Below, piece after piece: positions 17,837 to 24,574 of a stretch of 64,000 nt of DNA. Source of the DNA: Segatella copri. GTDB taxonomy: Bacteria > Bacteroidota > Bacteroidia > Bacteroidales > Bacteroidaceae. The stretch is taken from positions 3,462,501 through 3,526,500 of the forward strand of contig NZ_JAPDVG010000001.1 of NCBI RefSeq assembly GCF_026015625.1. Direction: 5' to 3'. Position 1 is the first letter of the stretch; every line of letters begins with the position of its first letter. Below the pieces are notes generated by a model. The model ran no database searches and was not told the origin of the DNA. It saw nothing but the letters and a program-made list of their open reading frames with translations. Made by a program: the position numbers and the translations under genes.

Positions 17837-20443
17837 ATGAACAAGAAAGTTATATACGCAGCTTTGATGTTTGTGGTAACTATGTCTTCCGGCAATGCCT
17901 CAGCGCAGCAGTTGCCTTATCAGAATCCAGCCCTCTCGGCTCATGAGAGAGCGGTAGATTTATGTGGTCGTCTCACTTTGGAAGAGAAAGCTTCTCTGAT
18001 GCTGGATGATTCGCCGGCTATTCCGCGATTGGGAATCAAGAGATTCCAGTGGTGGAGCGAGGCACTGCATGGTGTGGCGAACATGGGAGATGTAACCGTC
18101 TTTCCAGAACCTATCGGAATGGCAGCTTCGTTTAACGACAGAATGGTGTATAGAGTCTTTGATGCAACATCTGATGAGATGCGTGCCAAATGGAATGAAC
18201 TGCAGCAGAAGGGAGGAGATGTAACCCGTTTCCATGCCCTCTCGGTCTGGACTCCAAACGTGAATATCTTCCGTGATCCTCGCTGGGGACGTGGACAGGA
18301 AACCTATGGTGAGGATCCTTATCTTACCAGTAGGATGGGATGTGCCGTGGTGCGCGGATTGCAGGGACCTGAAGATACGAAATACCGCAAACTCTGGGCT
18401 TGTGCCAAGCACTATGCAATTCATAGCGGACCGGAATGGGCTCGCCATACAGACAATATTACCGATGTTACACCGCGCGACCTTTGGGAAACTTATATGC
18501 CTGCCTTCAAATCACTGGTGCAGGATGCCAAGGTGCGTGAGGTGATGTGTGCCTATCAGCGTTGGGATGATGAACCATGCTGCGGCAACACCCGCCTTTT
18601 GCAGCAGATTCTCAGGGATGAGTGGGGATTCAAGTACCTGGTAGTTTCCGACTGTGGCGCTGTTACTGATTTCTGGGAGAATCATAAGGTTTCGAGCAAT
18701 GCCAGAAATGCGGCTGCCAAGGGCGTGCTGGCTGGTACAGATGTGGAGTGTGGATATAATTATGCATATAAGTCTGTGCCTGAGGCTGTGAAGTATGGTG
18801 CCTTGACTGAAGAAGAAGTTGATAAGCATGTGATTCGTCTGCTCGAAGGTCGTTTCGATTTGGGCGAGATAGATGACAACAAGATTGTATCATGGTCGAA
18901 GATTCCAGTATCGGTGCTTTGCAGTAAGGCGCATCGCCAGCTCTCGCTCGATATGGCTCTGCAGACCATGACGCTGCTCCAAAACAAGAATGAGGTATTA
19001 CCTCTCAATAAAAAAGTAAAGAAGATTGCTTTCATCGGACCGAATGTGGATAACGAACCGATGATGTGGGGAAACTATAATGGTACTCCACGACAGACAA
19101 TTACCATCCTGGATGGTATCAGGAGTCGTTTGAAGAAAAACCAGGTTGTCACCTTTAATGGATGCGACTTGGTGAACGACCAAGTTTTGAATTCTTACTT
19201 CGACCAGTGTAGCATGGATGGCAAGATGGGCTTTAAGGGCACTTTCTGGAACAATCGCAAGATGGAAGGCAAGCCTGTTGTCATCACCCAGGAGAAGAAT
19301 CCTGTGCAGGTAACGACCTATGGTCAGCACTCCTTCGCTCCTAATGTGAAGCTGGTGGGCTTCTCTGCAAAATATGAAACCGTGTTCCGTCCTAAGCAGA
19401 CAGACAAGGTGTTGCTCGACGTGGCTGGTTGCGGTCACTACGAGGTTTATCTGAATGGTGAGAAGAAGGCAGAGCATTCTATCTGGCGCACTACCGAGAG
19501 TCGTATCGAGTTCCAAGCCGAGAAGGGCAAGGAGTATAAGATAGAGATTCGCTATCACGAGATGCCTAACTATAATGCGGACATGAAGTTCAATATCGGG
19601 CATGAGAATCCTATCGACTATCAGGCTTCGCTCAAGCAGTTGAAGGATTGCGAGACAGTAGTCTTCGTAGGTGGCATCTCTCCACAGTTGGAAGGTGAAG
19701 AAATGCCTATCGAGATTTCTGGCTTCAAGGGTGGTGACCGCACCAACATCGAATTGCCTAAGGTCCAGCGCAATTTCCTGAAGGCTTTGAAGGAGGCGGG
19801 CAAAAAGGTTGTCTTTGTCAACTGTTCGGGTTCGGCTATCGCCTTGACTCCAGAGACAGCGAGTTGCGATGCCATTCTCCAAGCCTGGTATCCTGGTCAG
19901 GAAGGTGGAGAGGCAGTGGCTCGTGTACTCTTCGGAGAGTACAATCCTGCCGGCAAGTTGCCTATTACGTTCTATAAGAATTCAGAGCAGTTACCTGATT
20001 TCAAGGATTACAGCATGAAGGGCAGAACCTATCGTTATATGAACGATGCGCTCTTCCCATTCGGTTATGGCTTGAGCTACACATCTTTCCGTATTGGCGA
20101 TGCTACACTTTCCAAATCTATCCTGAAGAAGGGAGAAAAGATTACGCTGAAGGTACCGGTAAGCAATGTAGGAAAGAAGGATGGAACCGAGGTGGTGCAG
20201 GTGTATGTGAAGGATCCTGCCGATACCGAAGGACCATTGAAGAGCTTGAAGGCTTTCGAGAGAGTGGAGGTGAAGGCAGGAAAGACTGCTGAGGCTGTCA
20301 TCACGCTGGATAGCAGAAACTTCGAACTCTTCGATGCTGCAACCAATACCGTCCGTGCCAAGGCAGGAAAGTATGAGGTTTATTACGGCAGCAGTTCGGC
20401 TGATAAGGATTTGAAGAAACTGGATGTTTCTATTGAATATTAA
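17837..20443 (+). CDS. GH3 beta-xylosidase-type enzyme with inserted PA14 domain
   Basis: An 868-residue secreted GH3 enzyme (signal peptide ending SAQ). The N-terminal TIM barrel has RDPRWGRGQETYGEDP, KHYAIHSG and the nucleophile Asp272 in VVSDCGA. The alpha/beta sandwich follows, interrupted by a PA14-like insertion (about 455-590: VLLDVAGCGHYEVYLNGEKK). A fibronectin-III-like domain closes the protein (GTEVVQVYVKDP). This layout is typical of Bacteroidales xylan 1,4-beta-xylosidases. It has its own promoter 50 bp upstream and a terminator downstream. Confidence 0.93.
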   Translation: MNKKVIYAALMFVVTMSSGNASAQQLPYQNPALSAHERAVDLCGRLTLEEKASLMLDDSPAIPRLGIKRFQWWSEALHGVANMGDVTVFPEPIGMAASFNDRMVYRVFDATSDEMRAKWNELQQKGGDVTRFHALSVWTPNVNIFRDPRWGRGQETYGEDPYLTSRMGCAVVRGLQGPEDTKYRKLWACAKHYAIHSGPEWARHTDNITDVTPRDLWETYMPAFKSLVQDAKVREVMCAYQRWDDEPCCGNTRLLQQILRDEWGFKYLVVSDCGAVTDFWENHKVSSNARNAAAKGVLAGTDVECGYNYAYKSVPEAVKYGALTEEEVDKHVIRLLEGRFDLGEIDDNKIVSWSKIPVSVLCSKAHRQLSLDMALQTMTLLQNKNEVLPLNKKVKKIAFIGPNVDNEPMMWGNYNGTPRQTITILDGIRSRLKKNQVVTFNGCDLVNDQVLNSYFDQCSMDGKMGFKGTFWNNRKMEGKPVVITQEKNPVQVTTYGQHSFAPNVKLVGFSAKYETVFRPKQTDKVLLDVAGCGHYEVYLNGEKKAEHSIWRTTESRIEFQAEKGKEYKIEIRYHEMPNYNADMKFNIGHENPIDYQASLKQLKDCETVVFVGGISPQLEGEEMPIEISGFKGGDRTNIELPKVQRNFLKALKEAGKKVVFVNCSGSAIALTPETASCDAILQAWYPGQEGGEAVARVLFGEYNPAGKLPITFYKNSEQLPDFKDYSMKGRTYRYMNDALFPFGYGLSYTSFRIGDATLSKSILKKGEKITLKVPVSNVGKKDGTEVVQVYVKDPADTEGPLKSLKAFERVEVKAGKTAEAVITLDSRNFELFDAATNTVRAKAGKYEVYYGSSSADKDLKKLDVSIEY

Positions 20444-20483
20444 GTAACTTGAGAAAATCATCAAGGAGCTGAGTAAATATGAA

Positions 20484-20520
20484 AAGAGGGTGTGTCTTGG
20501 ACTTTTGGCACATCCTCTTC
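20484..20520 (+). terminator. Terminator after GH3
   Basis: AAGAGGGTGTGTC pairs (with G-T wobbles) with GGCACATCCTCTT and is followed by CTT-rich sequence. Confidence 0.65.
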
Positions 20521-20612
20521 TTACTTGTTACATCATATAAACTCTTTGATAGACGTTGATAGAGTGATCAAATTCCCTTCAAGGTATTGGGTACACAGTT
20601 CTATACAGAATA

Positions 20613-20657
20613 AATCCCGAAATCGCTTGGCGGTTTCGGGATTTTTGCTTATCTTTG
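20613..20657 (+). promoter_or_regulatory. Hairpin terminator merged with the promoter of the AlbA_2 gene
   Basis: AATCCCGAAATCGC pairs with GCGGTTTCGGGATT (20613..20643) and runs into TTTTTG. The -7 box TATCTTTG (20650..20657) follows at once, so a terminator for upstream transcripts abuts the next promoter. Confidence 0.7.
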
Positions 20658-20684
20658 TAGCTGTTTAAAGATTAACAAGTAAAC

Positions 20685-22316
20685 ATGAATACAGAGCAAC
20701 AAAAGATAGAATACAAGAGTCTGCAAAAGATTCGAACTGGAGAGAAAGGATTCAAGGAACTCTCTACTACTTGTGTAGCTTTAGCCAATGCGCAAGGAGG
20801 ACAGATTATGATTGGCGTGGAAGATAAGACAAAGAAACCAGCTTCCAATCAAGTTATATCGCAAGAAGAGGCAAATAGTGCCGTTACAAGATTGCGTGGA
20901 CTTTGTTTCAATGTTGGTCTTGCAGTAGGCGACGTATGTGCAGACGAAACTGGCAGCCAGTACTTTGCTATCACAGTATTCCCTTCACTCCATTCATATG
21001 CCACCACTTCTGATGGCAAAATGTACATCCGTGTCGCAGACAAATGCGAGCCTGTGCGTAGTGAAGATATTCAACGTGTAGGAGAAGAGAAAGGAGCTTT
21101 CCAATGGGAACTTGTGCCAACACGATTTGAATTGGAAGATGAGAATAAGACGAATCTCTCTAAATTCGCTAATGATATACGCCAATCTGATAGAGTGAAG
21201 CAGCATGTCAAGCAGCTCGATGATATGGAAATTGGCGAACAGTACCATCTTCTTGACGGCAACAAGATGACTAATCTTGGTGTCTTATGGATTGGTACAG
21301 CCAAACAGCGTAGCCGTATTTGCTATCCTATCACTGTGCAATATATCGTATATGATGACTTGGAGAACAAAACCAACAAATTGGAATGGCGTGACAATAC
21401 ACGTAATCCGAAAGAACTTTTGGAAGATATTATGGACAAGGCTGTAGAGTTGACCTATAGCTATGAGATGCCTAATGGACTCTTCCGTAAGACAGTACGC
21501 TATTATAACGAGAACTTAATCAGAGAGTTGCTTGTTAACAGTTTGGCTCATAGTTCAAGAACCATCTCTAACGACATCACAATCAAGGTATATCCAGGTT
21601 ATATCAGCATCTCCAATCCTGGTGGTCTCCCTTTGGGTGTAACCAAAGACAACATCCTTCATACTAAGCACAGACGTAATCCGAATATGATTGAGATACT
21701 GACTGCACTTGGATTGATGGAAGGTGAGGGCTCTGGCTATGACTTGATTTATGAGTTGGATGCCGTTGAAGCAAAGAAACAACCTGAGATAGAATCAACA
21801 TTCAACACAGTCACAGTATATCAAAGTGCAGAGATTACGGATAAAGAAGTTGTTCGCCTGATGGATTATGTTGACCATAATTATCAGCTTTCCCAAAAGA
21901 ACAAAATAGCTTTCGGTATCATAGCCAGAGAGAAACGCATTGCCGCAACTGATTTATCTAAAATCCTCCAGCTATCTGCAGAAGAACGATTGAGAAGCTA
22001 TATTGATAACTTAGACAAAAGCAATCTGATAACGAAAGGTGGCGTCAAGAAAGGATCATTTTTCCAAATCAATACAACTTTGCTGAAAAATGCAAAATCT
22101 AACATTGTTACTAGTTTGAAGACTATAGAACCACATGTTCTTAAGGCACTAATTATGGAAGATCTCCGTGTGCATCCTTTGAGTAAAATATCTGATATAG
22201 CAGAGCGCATTCCTGATATAGATATGAAAGAGATTCGAAAGATGCTCTATTCTATGGTTGGGAAGGAGATAGAAAAAGAGGGCACTCGATTTGATAGTAA
22301 ATATTATATAAAGTAA
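20685..22316 (+). CDS. AlbA_2 (divergent AAA_4) domain ATP-binding transcriptional-regulator-like protein
   Basis: A 543-residue cytoplasmic protein. Residues of about 5-130 form the AlbA_2/Schlafen-type domain (IEYKSLQKI, CVALANAQGGQIMIGVED). Residues of about 270-370 form a GHKL-like ATP-binding module (NLIRELLVNSLAHSS, SISNPGGLPLGVTKDNI, GLMEGEGSGYDLIYE). The C-terminal part is predicted to contain winged-helix DNA-binding segments. Such proteins are annotated as RecG-like or transcriptional regulators; many occur on accessory DNA and in defence islands. It is inserted, with its own promoter, in the middle of the xylan locus and is followed by two gene relics, so it looks like a later arrival. 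Confidence 0.8.
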   Translation: MNTEQQKIEYKSLQKIRTGEKGFKELSTTCVALANAQGGQIMIGVEDKTKKPASNQVISQEEANSAVTRLRGLCFNVGLAVGDVCADETGSQYFAITVFPSLHSYATTSDGKMYIRVADKCEPVRSEDIQRVGEEKGAFQWELVPTRFELEDENKTNLSKFANDIRQSDRVKQHVKQLDDMEIGEQYHLLDGNKMTNLGVLWIGTAKQRSRICYPITVQYIVYDDLENKTNKLEWRDNTRNPKELLEDIMDKAVELTYSYEMPNGLFRKTVRYYNENLIRELLVNSLAHSSRTISNDITIKVYPGYISISNPGGLPLGVTKDNILHTKHRRNPNMIEILTALGLMEGEGSGYDLIYELDAVEAKKQPEIESTFNTVTVYQSAEITDKEVVRLMDYVDHNYQLSQKNKIAFGIIAREKRIAATDLSKILQLSAEERLRSYIDNLDKSNLITKGGVKKGSFFQINTTLLKNAKSNIVTSLKTIEPHVLKALIMEDLRVHPLSKISDIAERIPDIDMKEIRKMLYSMVGKEIEKEGTRFDSKYYIK

Positions 22317-22361
22317 TGGCATAAAAAAAAAGGTCTGAAAAAGAAAAAACTGTTAAAAATC

Positions 22362-22655
22362 ATGTATTGGACTAATAATCAGCGACTTTCTTTTTTCAGT
22401 ATTCTTTTTCTACTCCTATATTTCATAAAAGAGATTTTAAGTCTCGGTATAAGAACAGCCATTACGATGGAAACAAAGGATACCATCTATGTGATAGAAC
22501 TGAAATTTAATAAGTCGGCACAAGAGGCTCTTGACCAAATCAACAACAAGCATTATGCTGATGCTTTTGCCCTAAAAGGCAAAACCGTGGAAAAGATTGG
22601 TATGAACTTTATGATTGATGAAGATAAGACGATTGTATTGGATTGGGTAAAATAG
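22362..22655 (+). pseudogene. C-terminal relic of an AAA-ATPase-like/PD-(D/E)XK protein
   Basis: Only the last about 65 codons look like protein: ETKDTIYVIELKFNKSAQEA, then HYADAFALKGKTVEKIGMNF, which is the C-terminal nuclease-like domain (ExK in VIELKF) of the AAA-ATPase-like family, of which a full copy lies at 48606..50366. The first about 30 codons of the frame are AT-rich non-coding sequence. The ATPase part is missing, so this is a 5'-truncated remnant. Confidence 0.75.
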
Positions 22656-22798
22656 GCTTTATGTTAAAAATCCTAACTCATAGCTTTCTCCTCTAAAACT
22701 CACCGTTTCTTGGGTCTGAAGTCAGCGTTTTCTATTTGGGAACTCATTGACAGGATGGAAATCCTTGTATTTCTTTATGATTTCATGCTAAAAAAATA

Positions 22799-22913
22799 AC
22801 ACGGACAAATTGAATTTGTCCGGATAAATTGTCCGATTGTTTGTAATGCGTTGATTATTGGGCGGTTATGAGCGTCCGGACAGGCAATCCGGACAAATTC
22901 AATTTGTCCGTGT
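22799..22913. repeat. 27-bp perfect inverted repeat with palindromic arms
   Basis: Arms 22799..22825 and 22887..22913 are exact reverse complements. Each arm itself contains the near-perfect palindrome GGACAAATTGAATTTGTCC. An A-run precedes and a T-run follows the pair. It could be a bidirectional terminator, a MITE-like element or a protein target. The rest of the 477-bp gap 22656..23132 holds the GH31 relic and the next promoter. Confidence 0.85.
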
Positions 22914-22935
22914 GTTTTTTTTCTTGTTGAGTACT

Positions 22936-23016
22936 GATAGCAGTGCAGGCTATCAGCCTATGCTGGCAAGCAAGAGGGTGGAATATGTCGGAAAGGCAGT
23001 AAAGGTACAGATGTAA
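22936..23016 (+). pseudogene. Relic of the 3' end of a GH31 gene
   Basis: 26 codons ending in TAA match the C-terminus of the GH31 protein: QPM-ASK-VEY-GKAVK-Q is shared at the same spacing, and the homology continues through about 100 bp of downstream promoter sequence. It records a duplication of the segment ending at the GH3 promoter. Confidence 0.85.
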
Positions 23017-23049
23017 GTGTTACATAAAATAAAGTATTTGATAATTATG

Positions 23050-23083
23050 AAAAAGTAGAATTCTGCTTTTTTGCTTACCTTTG
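23050..23083 (+). promoter_or_regulatory. Promoter and palindromic operator candidate for GH43-CBM6
   Basis: A 22-bp near-perfect palindrome (23050..23071) centred on GAATTC with outer arms AAAAAG and CTTTTT sits just before the -7 box TACCTTTG (23076..23083), in the place of a -33 box. It is a diverged copy of the block before the GH3 gene. Confidence 0.7.
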
Positions 23084-23132
23084 CATCCATAAATAACAAT
23101 TTAATCAACTAATAATTAATATAAATTATAAA

Positions 23133-24479
23133 ATGACTAGATACAGAATGATTTTATCCCTGCTTTTGGCTGGCATGGGAACTGCAGCAACAGCACAGAA
23201 CATCAACTTGCCAATCATCCAGACCAAGTATACTGCCGATCCTGCACCTTATGTGTACAACGATACGGTTTATCTCTATACCACCCACGATGAGGATGGG
23301 GCTGAGGGGTTCCTGATGAAAGACTGGCTGCTCTATACCTCAACGGATATGGTAAACTGGCAAGACCGTGGTGCCGTGGCTTCATTGAAAGACTTCAAGT
23401 GGTTCAAGGGCGAGAATGGTGCCTGGGCAGAGCAGGTCATCGAGCGCAATGGCAAATGGTATATGTATTGTCCTATCCATGGTCATGGCATCGGAGTGCT
23501 GGTAGCTGATAATCCATACGGACCGTTTAAGGATCCTATCGGAAAGCCTCTGGCATGGGAGGGCGACTGGTTCGACATCGACCCTACTGTATGGGTAGAT
23601 GATGATAACCAGGCTTACATGTATTGGGGCAACCCGGAGTTGAAGGCAGTGAAACTGAACGAGGACATGATTTCTTATTCTGATTCCATCATGCACTTCC
23701 CGAAGATTCAGGATTATCAGGAAGGTCCTTGGTTCTGGAAGCGCAATGGCAATTATTATCTGGCTTATGCTTCTACCTGCTGTCCTGAGGGCATCGGTTA
23801 TGCGATGAGCAAGAATCCGCTCGGACCATGGGAATATAAGGGACATATCATGAACCATACGCCTCGTACTCGTGGCAATCATCCGGGCATCATCGACTAT
23901 AAGGGCAAGAGCTACTGCTTCGGCTTGAATTATGACATCTTCCGTTTGAAGACGGGGCGTCATGCCGAGCAGCGTTCTGTATCTGCGGCCGAAATGACTT
24001 ACAATCCTGACGGAACCATCCAGGAGTTGCCATACTTCCAGGACTGCAAGTTGGAGCAGATAGAATGGTTCAACCCTTATCGCCAGGTTGAGGCTGAGAC
24101 GATGGCTTGGGGCTATGGATTGAAGACGCAGCCTAAGAACCAATGGGCACAGAAGGACAGATGGAACCAGGTGGTTACGAATGTTGATGAAGGAAAATAC
24201 ATCCTCGTGAAGGGTGTTGACTTCAGGAAGGGAGCAGGAAAGTTTGAGGTTTCTGCCTCTTGCCACATGTTTGGCGGCAGCATCGAAATCCGTCTTGATG
24301 GGGTAAACGGCCAGTGCATCGGCAAGGTGGATATCAAGAACACCAAGGATGAATACAAAACCTTCTCTACTCAGGTGAAGAAAGTAAAGGGTGTTCACGA
24401 CCTCTACTTCGTCTTTAAGGGAGGCGACATCCAGAAGCAGAACCTCTTCTTCCTGGATTGGTGGAAGTTTGGGGAGTAA
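23133..24479 (+). CDS. GH43 alpha-L-arabinofuranosidase/xylosidase with CBM6
   Basis: A 448-residue secreted protein (signal peptide ending ATAQ). The GH43 propeller spans about residues 25-305: base Asp in TADPAPYV, second Asp in FDIDPTVWVDDDN and acid Glu in YQEGPWFW. The hinge YNPDGTIQELPYF leads into a CBM6 (about 320-448) ending FFLDWWKFG. The pairing of GH43 with CBM6 is typical of enzymes removing arabinofuranose from arabinoxylan. It has its own promoter and is followed by a longer GH43-CBM6-GH43 gene. Confidence 0.92.
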   Translation: MTRYRMILSLLLAGMGTAATAQNINLPIIQTKYTADPAPYVYNDTVYLYTTHDEDGAEGFLMKDWLLYTSTDMVNWQDRGAVASLKDFKWFKGENGAWAEQVIERNGKWYMYCPIHGHGIGVLVADNPYGPFKDPIGKPLAWEGDWFDIDPTVWVDDDNQAYMYWGNPELKAVKLNEDMISYSDSIMHFPKIQDYQEGPWFWKRNGNYYLAYASTCCPEGIGYAMSKNPLGPWEYKGHIMNHTPRTRGNHPGIIDYKGKSYCFGLNYDIFRLKTGRHAEQRSVSAAEMTYNPDGTIQELPYFQDCKLEQIEWFNPYRQVEAETMAWGYGLKTQPKNQWAQKDRWNQVVTNVDEGKYILVKGVDFRKGAGKFEVSASCHMFGGSIEIRLDGVNGQCIGKVDIKNTKDEYKTFSTQVKKVKGVHDLYFVFKGGDIQKQNLFFLDWWKFGE

Positions 24480-24516
24480 GATAGACTCAATAAAGTTTTT
24501 GAAACATTCGATAAAG

Positions 24517-24574
24517 TCATTATGATTGTTTTTTCGTAATTTTGCAGCATTAAACGAAAAAACAATCATAATGA
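24517..24574 (+). promoter_or_regulatory. 20-bp perfect inverted repeat enclosing the -7 box and overlapping the start codon
   Basis: TCATTATGATTGTTTTTTCG at 24517..24536 is the exact reverse complement of 24555..24574. The 18-bp loop contains the -7 box TAATTTTG (24537..24544). The right arm includes the ATG at 24571, so a transcript coming from upstream would bury the start codon in a 20-bp stem, whereas one starting at the internal promoter would not. Confidence 0.85.

Noticed and set aside
20685..22316. Local regulator of the xylan locus
   Set aside because: The gene lies in the locus, but the AlbA_2 family is not known to sense glycans, it has separate signals, and relics beside it suggest insertion. 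The link to xylan control is not supported.
24517..24574. Invertible promoter (inverton)
   Set aside because: The arms are perfect, but an 18-bp spacer is too short for site-specific inversion and no invertase gene is adjacent. Known Bacteroides invertons have much longer spacers.
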